From positions 1,116,001-1,180,000 of the forward strand of contig OY969786.1 of the NCBI GenBank assembly GCA_963703075.1: DNA of 64,000 nucleotides, written 5' to 3'. Of the stretch, positions 26,041 through 34,977 are shown piece after piece (position 1 is the first letter of the stretch; every line of letters begins with the position of its first letter). The stretch is from Korobacter sp963703075 (lineage in GTDB: Bacteria > Acidobacteriota > Terriglobia > Terriglobales > Acidobacteriaceae). The notes beneath the pieces were generated by a model. The model did not search any database. It was given only the letters and a program-made list of their open reading frames with translations, and had not been told where the DNA came from. The position numbers were made by a program, and so were the translations under genes.

Positions 26041-27183
26041 TTAGTTCTTCAGGATCTGGCGGCTGATGACGAGCCGCTGGATCTCGCTGGTGCCTTCGCC
26101 AATCGTGCAGAGCTTCACGTCGCGATAAAACTTCTCGGCCGGATAGTCTTTGATAAAGCCGTAGCCGCCGTATATCTGCACGCCCTCGTTGGCCACGCGC
26201 ACGGCGACTTCGCTGGTATAGAGCTTGGCCATCGACGATTCCAGCGTGGTCTTCATATGGTTGTCTTTCATCCAGGCGGCGCGCCAGGTGAGCAGCCGGG
26301 CTGCCTCGATCTCGGTCGCCATGTCGGCCAGTTTCCACTGGATTGCCTGGTTCTCGCTGATCGCTTTCCCGAACTGTTTGCGTTCTTTGGAGTAGTCGCG
26401 AGCGGCTTCGTAAGCCCCCTGCGCCATGCCCAGGCCGAGAGCAGCGATCGAGATGCGTCCACCGTCGAGGATGCGCATGGCATCGATAAATCCGTCACCC
26501 TCTTTACCCAGCAGGTGGCCGGCGGGAATTTCGCAGTCTTCAAAAATCAGCTCCGCCGTATCACTCGCGCGCAGGCCCAGCTTGTTTTCTTTTTTCCCCA
26601 GTTTGAAGCCCTTGGTTCCCGCATCAACGAGAAACGCGGAGAGGCCGTGCGTATGTGCGGTCCTGTCAGTGACAGCGAGTACGACGACCACATCCGCGTA
26701 GTGCCCGTTGGTGATGAAAGTCTTGGTCCCGTTGAGAACCCAATGATTACCCTTGCGGACCGCGTGAGTACGCGCGCTGCCGGCGTCCGATCCCGCACCC
26801 GGCTCGGTCAGGCCCCAGGCGCCAATGAACTCGCCCGTCGCGAGCTTGGGGACGTACTTGCGCTTCTGTTCTTCATTGCCTGCGAGGAAGATGTGATTGC
26901 TGGCCAGCGAGGTGTGAGCGGCGACGATGATGCCCACCGAACCGTCCACCCGCGAGAGTTCTTCGATGGCGGTGGCGTACTCGATGTACCCCATGCCCGC
27001 GCCGCCATATTCAGCCGGGAAAATGATCCCCAGGAGCCCGAGTTTGCCGAGTTCCTTGACGGTGGCGAGGGGAAACTCGCTGGCCTCGTCCCACTCCATG
27101 ACATGCGGAGCGATTTCGCGCTCGGCAAATTCCCGCACCATCTTGCGAAGGTGCTGTTGTTCTTCTGTAAACTCAAAATTCAC
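26041..27183 (-). CDS. Acyl-CoA dehydrogenase
   Basis: 380 residues, FAD enzyme making the 2,3-double bond of acyl-CoA. Marks: AWGLTEPGAGSDAGS, FITNGHYADV, KLGLRASDTAELIFEDC, RKQFGK, QIYGGYGFIKDYPAEKFYRD and the catalytic Glu in TIGEGTSEIQR, the arrangement of short/branched-chain dehydrogenases. GTG 27183 is preferred over TTG 27195 because GGAG then sits at normal SD distance. About 137 bp separates it from the FabF-like gene downstream. Confidence 0.93.
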   Translation of the reverse strand: MNFEFTEEQQHLRKMVREFAEREIAPHVMEWDEASEFPLATVKELGKLGLLGIIFPAEYGGAGMGYIEYATAIEELSRVDGSVGIIVAAHTSLASNHIFLAGNEEQKRKYVPKLATGEFIGAWGLTEPGAGSDAGSARTHAVRKGNHWVLNGTKTFITNGHYADVVVVLAVTDRTAHTHGLSAFLVDAGTKGFKLGKKENKLGLRASDTAELIFEDCEIPAGHLLGKEGDGFIDAMRILDGGRISIAALGLGMAQGAYEAARDYSKERKQFGKAISENQAIQWKLADMATEIEAARLLTWRAAWMKDNHMKTTLESSMAKLYTSEVAVRVANEGVQIYGGYGFIKDYPAEKFYRDVKLCTIGEGTSEIQRLVISRQILKN

Positions 27184-27329
27184 GTTCTTCTCCAACCGAA
27201 ATGAGGGTTTTGGGACGACGCTCCGCCCCGGGCGTCGCGCAGGCAGGGAAGGAAGGTTATAACACGAAACTTGAGATGCCGAAAGTTTGGCTTATGGATG
27301 TAATCCGCGCAGACAGCGGGTAGCAAGAA

Positions 27330-27791
27330 TTATTGCGGAGAGGTCTCGCTTCCCTCGGCGTGCGCGCGCTTCTCCGCGGCTTCCTTCAACGAACGGAACA
27401 GGTCGACGTAAATGTTTGTGATCGCCATGCGCACGCTCTCGCCAAACATAAAGCTCGCCGGCCCGCTGAACTCCTGCCACGTCTTGATGAGGGTAGTGCC
27501 GTTGGGCTGGGTTTCGAAGGAGAACCACTGTTCGGCGGTGATAGCGGTGGTCTTCCCAATCCAGTGCACGAACCCCGGCGGCGCGCATTCCATAATTTCC
27601 GGACGGAAGGTCACCGGGATCGGCTGCAGGATCTGCATCTGGAACTTGCTGCCCGTCGCCCACGGCTCGCCTTCGAGCCAATGGGTGTTGCTGAGCACGC
27701 TGCTCCAGTTCGGCCACTCTTCTACGTGCTGAAAGGCTTGCCAGATGTGTTCGGGTTTGCAGTTGGCGACGGTTGAATATTCCAGGCGCAT
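27330..27791 (-). CDS. SRPBCC-fold protein (polyketide cyclase/START-like)
   Basis: 153 residues. Pattern of a helix-grip fold: VANCKPEHIWQAFQHVEEWPNW, the LEGEPWATGSKF turn, the central strands VTFRPEIMECAPPGFVHWIG and the long C-terminal helix ending in KEAAEKRAHAE. Such proteins bind hydrophobic ligands in a cavity. It starts 9 bp after the threonine aldolase stop and is probably cotranscribed with it. Ligand unknown. Confidence 0.85.
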   Translation of the reverse strand: MRLEYSTVANCKPEHIWQAFQHVEEWPNWSSVLSNTHWLEGEPWATGSKFQMQILQPIPVTFRPEIMECAPPGFVHWIGKTTAITAEQWFSFETQPNGTTLIKTWQEFSGPASFMFGESVRMAITNIYVDLFRSLKEAAEKRAHAEGSETSPQ

Positions 27792-27800
27792 GGGGTCGGT

Positions 27801-28892
27801 TTATCTCGAAGCACAAAGTTCTTCGATGATACGAACCGCATATTCGCAGGCGGCACGGTCCGCATCGAGGTGGGTGACGAAGCGCATCAGCTCAGGGCTG
27901 ATGCCGTTGGCCAGAACATTTTTCTCGGCAAGCCGGCGCGAAAATTCCGCAGTCGTCATGCCGGTGCCGCTCACGTCGAAGATCAGGATATTCGTCTGCA
28001 CCGTGGCAAGATCGATCTGGATGCCCGGAATGCGGGCCAGCTTTTCCGCAATGAACTTCGCGTTGGCATGATCTTCGTGCAGGCGCTGCGGTCCCTGTTC
28101 GATGGCGATCAGGCCTGCGGCGGCGAGAATGCCCGCCTGCCGCATGCCTCCACCGAGTGCCTTGCGATAGATGCGGGCCCGCTGGATGAACTCGCGCGAG
28201 CCGACCAGCACCGACCCGACCGGCGCGCCTAGCCCTTTCGACAGGCAGAACATGACTGAATCGACCCCGCGGGTGATCTCGGCGACCGGTCGTCCAAGTG
28301 CCGCCGCGGCGTTAAAAATGCGCGCGCCGTCGAGATGAACCGGCAGGCCGGCTTTATGCGCGTTTTCGCAGATCTCGTCCACAGCCTCAGTCGGGATGAC
28401 CGTGCCGCCCGCCATGTTGTGCGTGTTTTCCAGCGCGATCAGATCGGTCTGCGCAATGTAGTACGTTCCCGGCTGGATTTTCCGTCGGACTTGCTCCCAG
28501 GTGATGGCGCCGTTCTGGCCGGCGATGGTGCGCGGGATGCAGCCGGAGAATTGCGCCAGCATGGCCATTTCATAATCTTTAATATGCGCGCGCTCTTCGC
28601 AGATGATCTCGCGTCCGGGCTGGGTATGGACCTTGATCGCAATCTGGTTCCCCATGGTTCCGGTGGGGACGAAGATGGCCGCCTCGCGTCGGAAAATTTC
28701 TGCAGCACGCTGTTCGAGCTTGTTGATGGTGGGATCTTCACCATAAACATCGTCTCCGACCTCGGCTTCCATCATGGCGCGGCGCATGGCAGGCGAGGGT
28801 TTGGTCACCGTGTCACTGCGGAGATCGACCAGCAGCGGCCGTTTTCCGTCATCGGAAGCTTGCGAAGGAGATTGCGAATGAGTGCTGCTCAT
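27801..28892 (-). CDS. ltaE: Low-specificity threonine aldolase
   Basis: 363 residues, fold-type I PLP enzyme splitting threonine to glycine and acetaldehyde. Marks: DLRSDTVTKPSPAMR at the start, GDDVYGEDPTIN, FVPTGTMGNQ, LENTHNMAGG, HLDGARIFNA, and the Schiff-base Lys in FCLSKGLGAPVGS; MRQAGILAAAG follows. About 15 residues precede the family's usual start. No SD is visible before ATG 28892. Confidence 0.95.
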   Translation of the reverse strand: MSSTHSQSPSQASDDGKRPLLVDLRSDTVTKPSPAMRRAMMEAEVGDDVYGEDPTINKLEQRAAEIFRREAAIFVPTGTMGNQIAIKVHTQPGREIICEERAHIKDYEMAMLAQFSGCIPRTIAGQNGAITWEQVRRKIQPGTYYIAQTDLIALENTHNMAGGTVIPTEAVDEICENAHKAGLPVHLDGARIFNAAAALGRPVAEITRGVDSVMFCLSKGLGAPVGSVLVGSREFIQRARIYRKALGGGMRQAGILAAAGLIAIEQGPQRLHEDHANAKFIAEKLARIPGIQIDLATVQTNILIFDVSGTGMTTAEFSRRLAEKNVLANGISPELMRFVTHLDADRAACEYAVRIIEELCASR

Positions 28893-28961
28893 AGAAAGAA
28901 AGACAAAAGCTGAGTTTACTTGGGTTGAGGGGAAATTGCGAAGTGCGGCATAGACCGCCGG

Positions 28962-30179
28962 TTACAAAACGATCAAATTGCCGGCCGGGGACACAGCTTC
29001 GTCCGTCGGCGGTTCGGACAACATGAGTCGCTCGAAAACCTCGTTGGAGAGCAGGCGGCCTCGATCGGTGAGGCGGACGATCGCGCCTTGGCGCACGATG
29101 AGCCCGATGTCAGCGAGGGAAGCGAGCTCGGGTTCCCGCTGAGTGACGGCATCGTCGCCGAACTGTAACGCAATCGCGCGCAAGTCGATGCCGCGATTGA
29201 GGCGCAAACCGAGGAAAAAAGCCTCGTCTGCGGCGGCGGCGTGCGTGACGCGACGCACATTGCGCGATTTGCCGCCGAGAAACTGATCGAGATCGTCGAC
29301 CGTGGCGCAGCGCACGGCCTCGCCCTGATCGGACGGCAGCATCGAGTGGGCATCCACCCCGAAGCCGAGATACGGCTGGCGCAGCCAGTACTTCAAATTG
29401 TGACGCGACTCGCATCCCGCGCGCGCGAAGTTGGAAATCTCATACTGCTGCACCCCGGCCGCGTTGAGGGTGTCGCACGCTTGCTGGTAAAAGTCGGCGG
29501 TGGCGTCGTCGTCGGGAACGAAGTGCGCGTGGTAGCGCGTGCCGCCTGCCATCAGTTCGCGTCCGAGGCGCGAGTCTTCGTCAACCTCGAGCGTGTAAAC
29601 ACTGGCGTGCGGAACTCCGGTCGCAATCACCTCGTCGAGGGAGTAAGTCCAACTCGCCGGCGTCTGGTGCGGAAGCCCCGCGATCAGGTCCACGCTGATG
29701 TTGCCGATGCCCGCCTGCCGCAAGCGTTCGATGTCGGCCAGGGTGATGGGGCGGGTGTGCAGGCGGCCCACCGAGCGGCTTTCTTCATCGACAAACGATT
29801 GCACCCCGAGGCTGACACGGTTCACCCCGCAACCGAGCAGGGTATCGATGATCTCCGTTGTCAGGGTGCCGGGAGCACATTCGACCGTGACCTCCGCCGT
29901 GCTCTCTACCTCGAACGCGCTGCGCACAGCCGCGAACAGGCGTTGCAATTGATCGGGGGCAAGGACGCTCGGCGTGCCGCCGCCAAGATAGATGGAATCG
30001 ACTGCAGCTTCGAAATGGCCTCCGGTCCCAGCGGCGAGCCGCTCGGCATTGGCGATGTCCGCCGTCACGAGATCAATGTAGCGGTCGAAAAGCTCGCGCG
30101 AGAAGACACCTGACGCGAAGTTGCAGAACGAGCACTTGCTGCGGCAAAAGGGAACCGATATGTAGATGCCGAGGGGCAC
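28962..30179 (-). CDS. hemW: Heme chaperone HemW (HemN-like radical SAM)
   Basis: 405 residues. Radical SAM motif CRSKCSFCNF without the extra Cys found in true HemN, SAM-binding YLGGGTPSVL, RVSLGVQSF and DLIAGLPHQT, with a C-terminal HemN_C-type winged domain. HemW binds heme and delivers it to respiratory enzymes, rather than oxidising coproporphyrinogen. GTG 30179 is the start; a GATAAT sits 5 nt before it with no SD. Divergent from meaB, with 68 bp between. Confidence 0.93.
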   Translation of the reverse strand: MPLGIYISVPFCRSKCSFCNFASGVFSRELFDRYIDLVTADIANAERLAAGTGGHFEAAVDSIYLGGGTPSVLAPDQLQRLFAAVRSAFEVESTAEVTVECAPGTLTTEIIDTLLGCGVNRVSLGVQSFVDEESRSVGRLHTRPITLADIERLRQAGIGNISVDLIAGLPHQTPASWTYSLDEVIATGVPHASVYTLEVDEDSRLGRELMAGGTRYHAHFVPDDDATADFYQQACDTLNAAGVQQYEISNFARAGCESRHNLKYWLRQPYLGFGVDAHSMLPSDQGEAVRCATVDDLDQFLGGKSRNVRRVTHAAAADEAFFLGLRLNRGIDLRAIALQFGDDAVTQREPELASLADIGLIVRQGAIVRLTDRGRLLSNEVFERLMLSEPPTDEAVSPAGNLIVL

Positions 30180-30184
30180 AGCCC

Positions 30185-30190
30185 ATTATC
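30185..30190 (-). promoter_or_regulatory. -10-like hexamer 5 nt before hemW
   Basis: GATAAT on the minus strand followed by GGGCT and the GTG start. There is no SD, so the hemW mRNA may be leaderless. Confidence 0.4.
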
Positions 30191-30247
30191 CCATTTGCGC
30201 CGTAGATCACAGGGGAAGGGCAGCTCCGTGCGCTAAACTGGACGGTC

Positions 30248-31207
30248 GTGACAGAAGAAATCAAAAACTGGGCGGAACGGATTCGCGGTGGAGACCTGCG
30301 CGCCCTGGCGCGGGCCATCAGCGCGGCGGAGAACCGCTCGCCGGATTCTGCCGAATTACTAAAGACACTTTTTCCCCACAGCGGAACGGCGGGGATCATT
30401 GGTTTCACCGGCGCGCCTGGAGCAGGGAAGAGCACGTTGGTCGACCAGGTGGCGCGCGAATATCGGAAAGCGGAGAAGACCGTCGGCATCGTGGCCATCG
30501 ACCCGACCAGCCCCTATAGCGGGGGCGCAATTCTCGGCGACCGCATCCGCATGCAGGGTCACTACTCCGATCCCGGAATTTTCATTCGCAGCATGGCGAC
30601 GCGCGGGTCGCTCGGCGGCCTGGCACGCACCACCGCCGACGTCACCTCCATCTTGGACGCCAGCGGCCGCGATCTCGTGCTCATTGAAACCGTGGGCGTA
30701 GGCCAGGGCGAAGTCGACATCGTGAAGCTCGCCGACGTTACCGCCGTCGTGCTCGTGCCCGGTATGGGCGACGACGTGCAATCGATGAAGGCGGGCATCA
30801 TGGAAATTGCCGACGTCTTCGTAATCAACAAAGCCGATCGCGATGGCGCGGAACGGGTCGAGCGCGAGATCAAGGCCCTGCAGGGTTTGGCGCTGCGCCA
30901 TGATGCCTGGGTACCACCGATCATAAAGACCGTCGCCATGAGCGGCGAAGGAGTTCCCGAGCTGGTTGCAAAGATCGAAGAGTATCGATCTTTTCTCGAC
31001 AAGACGGAGGCCGGACATCAGAAGCGGATCGAGAACTGGCGCAACCGCCTTGTCGAAATGCTGCGTGACGCGCTGCTCGAAAAGGTGGAGCACGAGCATC
31101 TCGGCAACGGCGCCGCCAGCCAGTACGCGGCGGAGATCGCGGAACACAAGCGCGATCCCTATACGATCATCGAAGAAATTGTAGGGACAGTCGCGCGCCG
31201 GTCTTGA
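30248..31207 (+). CDS. meaB: Methylmalonyl-CoA mutase-associated GTPase
   Basis: 319 residues, G3E-family GTPase that protects and reloads B12-dependent methylmalonyl-CoA mutase. Marks: Walker A GAPGAGKST, IDPTSPYSGGAILGDR, SMATRGSLGGLA, switch motif ETVGVGQGEVD, NKAD, and C-terminal dimerisation arm. Followed 71 bp later by the epimerase gene, a typical pairing, but the mutase itself is not in the window. The start is GTG 30248; TAAACT ends 8 nt before it and no SD is visible. Confidence 0.95.
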   Translation: MTEEIKNWAERIRGGDLRALARAISAAENRSPDSAELLKTLFPHSGTAGIIGFTGAPGAGKSTLVDQVAREYRKAEKTVGIVAIDPTSPYSGGAILGDRIRMQGHYSDPGIFIRSMATRGSLGGLARTTADVTSILDASGRDLVLIETVGVGQGEVDIVKLADVTAVVLVPGMGDDVQSMKAGIMEIADVFVINKADRDGAERVEREIKALQGLALRHDAWVPPIIKTVAMSGEGVPELVAKIEEYRSFLDKTEAGHQKRIENWRNRLVEMLRDALLEKVEHEHLGNGAASQYAAEIAEHKRDPYTIIEEIVGTVARRS

Positions 31208-31278
31208 CCTGGACTATGCGCGGGTTCCTGCATCCCGCGGCTCACGACAAGGGCGTAAAGTATTGGGGTGGGGTGGCA

Positions 31279-31686
31279 ATGTTTCAAATCGATCATCTTG
31301 GGATCGCCGTAAAGTCGCTGGCGAAGGCGAAAGAGTTCTACAAAAGACTCGGTATTCCAGTTTTACCGGAAGAGACCGTAGCGGACGAGAAAGTCCGCGT
31401 GGTCATGCTTCCCGTGGACGGCAGCCGCATCGAGCTGCTGGAACCCACCGAACCCGATTCGCCCATCGGCCGATTCCTGGAGAAACGCGGCGAAGGCCTG
31501 CACCACGTCGCTCTCCACGTCGAGGACCTGGCGGGGACCGTCGAACGGCTCAAGGCTGCCGGGACGCGTTTTGTCTCCGACGAGATTAAAGTCGGCGCGG
31601 GGGGCCATATGTATGTCTTCGTGCACCCGTCGAGCGCCGGTGGGGTTCTGCTGGAGCTGTGCGCCGAGCCGCCTGCGGGCGTTTGA
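31279..31686 (+). CDS. mce: Methylmalonyl-CoA epimerase
   Basis: 135 residues, VOC fold. It interconverts (S)- and (R)-methylmalonyl-CoA. Metal ligands are visible: His in IDHLGIAV, Glu in IELLEPT, His in GLHHVALHV and Glu in VLLELCAE. ATG 31279 starts at the family's usual position (MFQIDHLGIAV); the frame is open upstream to 31204 but that part is not conserved in type. Works with meaB-dependent mutase in propionate/succinyl-CoA interconversion. Confidence 0.93.
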   Translation: MFQIDHLGIAVKSLAKAKEFYKRLGIPVLPEETVADEKVRVVMLPVDGSRIELLEPTEPDSPIGRFLEKRGEGLHHVALHVEDLAGTVERLKAAGTRFVSDEIKVGAGGHMYVFVHPSSAGGVLLELCAEPPAGV

Positions 31687-31710
31687 TCCGGCACATCCTC
31701 GGTTCGATTC

Positions 31711-32391
31711 ATGATCCTGTTCACGATCGATACTTCCGGGAAGAATGGCAACCTCGGCCTGGCGCGGCGCGAGGGCGAGACGATTCGTCTGCTCGCAGCG
31801 GAAACGCTGGCGGCCGGTCAATATTCGGAGGAGTTGATCCCGAAATTGGCCGCCATGCTCGCGCGGGCCCAATTGCAGAAGACCGATCTTGACGCGATCG
31901 CCGTGGTCGCCGGACCGGGCTCATTTACCGGATTGCGGGTGGGGCTGGCCGCCGCCAAGGGACTAGCTGAGATTCTGCAGAAGCCACTCACCGCCGTCTC
32001 GGCCTTGGAATTCGTTGCCGTTGCCACCCACCGCAGCGCCGGAACCGTGATCGCCGCCTTGGATGCCGGACGTGGAGACATCTACCTGGGTCATTGCGAA
32101 CTTCATGTAAAGCTTGAAGTGCGTACCCGGGCGGAGCTCCTGGTGAACCGCGCGGAGTTTGCGGAATGTGTGCGCGATAGGGACGCCCCGCTCGTCACCG
32201 CGGAAGAAAGAATTGCGTTGCTCGCGGAAGAGGCGAGACTGCCGGTTGAACGGATCGCCGCACCGGGGGCGGATCTACTGGCGGCGCTGGGGTTCGCGCA
32301 GCTCGATCGCGGCGCAACCGTTCGTCCCGACGACCTCGACGCCAATTACATCCGTCGCTCCGACGCCGAGCTCTTTTCGACCTCGCTGTGA
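31711..32391 (+). CDS. tsaB: tRNA threonylcarbamoyladenosine biosynthesis protein TsaB
   Basis: 226 residues, ASKHA-fold scaffold that with TsaD and TsaE adds threonylcarbamoyl to A37 of ANN-decoding tRNAs. Marks: LFTIDTSGKNGNLGL, VVAGPGSFTGLRVGLAAAKGLA, SALEFVA, ALDAGRGDIYLG and the C-terminal ANYIRRSDAE. Its TGA overlaps the ATG of rimI (TGATG), the common tsaB-rimI pair. Confidence 0.95.
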   Translation: MILFTIDTSGKNGNLGLARREGETIRLLAAETLAAGQYSEELIPKLAAMLARAQLQKTDLDAIAVVAGPGSFTGLRVGLAAAKGLAEILQKPLTAVSALEFVAVATHRSAGTVIAALDAGRGDIYLGHCELHVKLEVRTRAELLVNRAEFAECVRDRDAPLVTAEERIALLAEEARLPVERIAAPGADLLAALGFAQLDRGATVRPDDLDANYIRRSDAELFSTSL

Positions 32392-32870
32392 TGACCGGGT
32401 TCACGATTCGCTCTTCCACTCCCTTCGACTTAAACGCCATTTTGCAGATCGAGCGTTGCTGCCCGACCGCGGCCCACTGGAACGAACCCGCGTACCGCCA
32501 GCTCTGGGGAAGTCCCCAACCCGAGCGGGTCGGCTTTGTGGCCGTGGGGGACGACGGCAGCGTGCTCGGCTTCCTGGTGGCACGGGAAATCGCCGGCGAA
32601 TGGGAGCTGGAAAATGTCGCCGTCGCCGCGGCAACCCAGCATCGGGGTATCGGCAGGGCACTGTTGCACCGACTCTTCGAGGTCATTGCGGGAGCGAAGG
32701 GAAGCCGGCTGTTTCTGGAGGTCCGGGAATCCAACCTGCCGGCTCGCAGGCTCTACCAAAGTCAAGGATTTCAGCTCACCGGAAACCGTAAAAATTACTA
32801 TAACGACCCTCCAGAGGATGCCCTCCTTTTTGAGAAAAAGTTCGACAATCTGAGTATGAAAATCCGTTGA
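32391..32870 (+). CDS. rimI: Ribosomal-protein-alanine N-acetyltransferase type GNAT
   Basis: 159 residues, GNAT fold: IERCCPTAAHWNEPAY, GFLVAREIAGEWELENVAV, acetyl-CoA loop QHRGIGRAL, FLEVRESNLPARRLYQSQGF. RimI acetylates the N-terminus of ribosomal protein S18; the position right after tsaB supports this rather than another GNAT. ATG 32391 shares one base with the tsaB stop; GTG 32388 is a less likely start. Confidence 0.9.
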   Translation: MTGFTIRSSTPFDLNAILQIERCCPTAAHWNEPAYRQLWGSPQPERVGFVAVGDDGSVLGFLVAREIAGEWELENVAVAAATQHRGIGRALLHRLFEVIAGAKGSRLFLEVRESNLPARRLYQSQGFQLTGNRKNYYNDPPEDALLFEKKFDNLSMKIR

Positions 32871-32976
32871 ACGAGAGCAGACCGTATGCTACCGTCTGAA
32901 ATTGCCCCGCCACGCCACCCCAGCGATTTCGCCGGGAGCCCCGGTGTAGGGGCCGATTGAATCGGAGGTTTGCCGG

Positions 32977-33204
32977 ATGGCTTCTGCAGTCCGCGAACAA
33001 CTACTCGCAAGCAACGATGAGTTTCGCCGTCTCTCCCAGGAACACTCACAGTACTCCCAACGCCTCGACAGCCTCATCCAGAAACGCTTCCTCACCGAAG
33101 ATGAGAAGGTCGAAGAGGTGCGCCTGAAAAAGTTAAAGTTACGCTTGAAAGATGAGATGGAGAAACTTGAGGTCCAGTATAAGGACCAGCACAACGTAGC
33201 CTAG
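32977..33204 (+). CDS. YdcH-like (DUF465) small coiled-coil protein
   Basis: 75 residues, charged, two predicted helices forming a hairpin: LASNDEFRRLSQEHSQYSQRL and the closing LKDEMEKLEVQYKDQ. This matches the YdcH/DUF465 family, whose function is unknown. GGAGG stands about 9 nt before ATG 32977. Confidence 0.85.
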   Translation: MASAVREQLLASNDEFRRLSQEHSQYSQRLDSLIQKRFLTEDEKVEEVRLKKLKLRLKDEMEKLEVQYKDQHNVA

Positions 33205-33279
33205 ACACTGGCCTTTTTCATCTGCAGTTTCAGGTTCGCGGAACGGCTCTAGGTCGTGTGCGCGGATCAAATAAAAACG

Positions 33280-33340
33280 AGCCTCCGCCTGTACGTTCCC
33301 CGTCTGCCTCGCGGCAAAAGGGAGCGTGCGGTGGGGGCTT
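33280..33340 (+). other. Long imperfect hairpin in the gap before psd
   Basis: The arm at 33280-33300 (GCCTCCGCC, then GTACGTTCCC) pairs over about 20 positions with 33320-33340 (GGGAGCGTGC, then GGTGGGGGCT), with several G-U pairs and one bulge; the loop is GTCTGCCTCGCGGCAAAA-like. There is no T-tract, so it is not a simple terminator. It could be a small RNA or a 5' leader structure of psd. Only the pairing is seen directly. Confidence 0.4.
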
Positions 33341-33389
33341 TGTCATTACGGGGCAGGTACTTTCCCGGTCCGCCGTCACTTCAAGGCAC

Positions 33390-33395
33390 TATAAT
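33390..33395 (+). promoter_or_regulatory. -10 element for the psd operon
   Basis: Perfect TATAAT 14 nt before ATG 33410; no convincing -35. Would give a leader of about 7 nt. Confidence 0.45.
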
Positions 33396-33409
33396 TGTCG
33401 GAATCAACT

Positions 33410-34078
33410 ATGGTCCGTGACGGAATCTATTACGCCCTCGCCTTTATCGCCGTGGCCGCGCTGGTGGGGTGGTTTACTGGGATATGGGCGCTGGCGGTCA
33501 TTCCTTTGCTCCTGGCTGCTTTCTTCGCCTGGTTCTTCCGCGATCCGGAGCGCCAGGTTCCGCAGACTCCTGGGGCCATCGTTTCTCCCGGAGACGGCAA
33601 GGTCACCGACGTGGTCGCGCTTGAAGTGAATGGTGAATCTCGCACCCGCATCAGCATCTTTCTGAACGTATTTAACGTGCATGTGAACCGGTCGCCCATT
33701 GCCGGCACAATTCGTGCCGTGGAGTACCGGAAGGGCAAATTCGGCAACGCCATGGGATCGGTTTCGGCCGACGCCAACGAGCAGAACATCGTGACCGTCG
33801 AAGGCGAGGGCCAGTCGGTGGTCTTCAAGCAGATCGCCGGATTACTGGCGCGTCGCATCGTCTTCACAAAGAAGCTGGGCGATAGGGTGGCTCGCGGTGA
33901 GCGTGTCGGATTGATCAAGTTTGGCTCGCGGGTTGACGTAATTTTCACATCAGATAGCGATGTCTCGGTGAAGATTGGAGATCACGTGGCTGGCGGCTCG
34001 ACGATCCTGGCGGTGGCGCGTGTAGCGACTCTGCATGCGCCGGTCATGAGCGAAGCCGAGCGCGGAGGCATCCGGTGA
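33410..34078 (+). CDS. psd: Phosphatidylserine decarboxylase, short archaeal-type
   Basis: 222 residues. Two N-terminal membrane segments (YYALAFIAVAALVGWF, ALAVIPLLLAAFFAWFF), then FFRDPER, SPGDGKV, FLNVFNVHVNRSPIAG and the self-cleavage site with the pyruvoyl-forming Ser in IKFGSRVDV. It makes phosphatidylethanolamine from phosphatidylserine. ATG 33410 is chosen over TTG 33395. Its TGA overlaps the pssA GTG (GTGA), so the enzymes that make and decarboxylate phosphatidylserine are coupled. Confidence 0.95.
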   Translation: MVRDGIYYALAFIAVAALVGWFTGIWALAVIPLLLAAFFAWFFRDPERQVPQTPGAIVSPGDGKVTDVVALEVNGESRTRISIFLNVFNVHVNRSPIAGTIRAVEYRKGKFGNAMGSVSADANEQNIVTVEGEGQSVVFKQIAGLLARRIVFTKKLGDRVARGERVGLIKFGSRVDVIFTSDSDVSVKIGDHVAGGSTILAVARVATLHAPVMSEAERGGIR

Positions 34079-34965
34079 TACCTTTGGACCCGCTCAGCCC
34101 AATGCGCCGCAAAGACGATATGCCGGGGCGCCAGCGGCGCCTGCGCAAGGGCCTGTACATCCTTCCGTCCCTCTTCACCGCGGTCAACATTGCCGCCGGC
34201 TACTACGCGATTTTCCAGGCGATCCAGGGCGCCAACATCCAGAGCGAGCCGTGGCATTTCGATATGTCGGCCATGGCAATCGGCTTTGCGATTGTCTTCG
34301 ACGGCCTCGATGGCCGCGTCGCCCGCATGACGAACACCACCAGCGATTTCGGCCGTGAGCTCGATTCGCTGGCCGATGTAATCACCTTCGGTGTGGCGCC
34401 TGCCATCCTGGCATGGCTCTGGGGATTTCATGCCATCCTCATGGCGAATGAGGACGTTCACAAGAAGCTTTTGCATTTCGGAGCGGTTGCTACGTTCCTG
34501 TTTCTCGCCGCCGGAGCATGCCGCCTGGCGCGCTTCAACATCCAGACGAACCCGCAACCTTCGAATCCGGGACGTCCGGGCCGGAAATATTTTGTGGGAA
34601 TGCCCATTCCGGGCGGGGCCGGGGTCATCGCCGCCGTCGTGCACTTCGCCCACGGATTCCCCATCCCCTCGTGGTGGATGGCGCTCATCTGGGCCTTCTT
34701 CGTTTTGACGCTTGGGTTCCTTATGGTCAGCCGCTGGCGTTTCCCCAGCTTCAAGGGCATCGACTTCCGGCAGCGTCATTCCTCGCGCTTGCTGGTCGTG
34801 CTCTGCGCGCTGGTCATGCTCATCATCTTCTTTTCCGATTGGACCCTCTTCCTGATCGCCATCACTTACATGTTCTGGGGAATCCTTTCGCGCTTATTCT
34901 ACGGATTCCATCGCAGGACCCATTTACCGCCATCGCCGCCCGACCAGGTTGTGCACGCCGACTGA
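34075..34965 (+). CDS. pssA: CDP-diacylglycerol-serine O-phosphatidyltransferase
   Basis: 296 residues, integral membrane CDP-alcohol phosphatidyltransferase. The signature D-G-x2-A-R-x8-G-x3-D-x3-D is present as DGRVARMTNTTSDFGRELDSLAD. About seven hydrophobic segments. GTG 34075 gives coupling to psd; ATG 34102 (MRRKDDMPG) is an alternative start. Produces phosphatidylserine for psd. Next in a run with the Asd-like gene, lptE and holA. Confidence 0.95.
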   Translation: MIPLDPLSPMRRKDDMPGRQRRLRKGLYILPSLFTAVNIAAGYYAIFQAIQGANIQSEPWHFDMSAMAIGFAIVFDGLDGRVARMTNTTSDFGRELDSLADVITFGVAPAILAWLWGFHAILMANEDVHKKLLHFGAVATFLFLAAGACRLARFNIQTNPQPSNPGRPGRKYFVGMPIPGGAGVIAAVVHFAHGFPIPSWWMALIWAFFVLTLGFLMVSRWRFPSFKGIDFRQRHSSRLLVVLCALVMLIIFFSDWTLFLIAITYMFWGILSRLFYGFHRRTHLPPSPPDQVVHAD

Positions 34966-34977
34966 GAAAGTTCTCGC

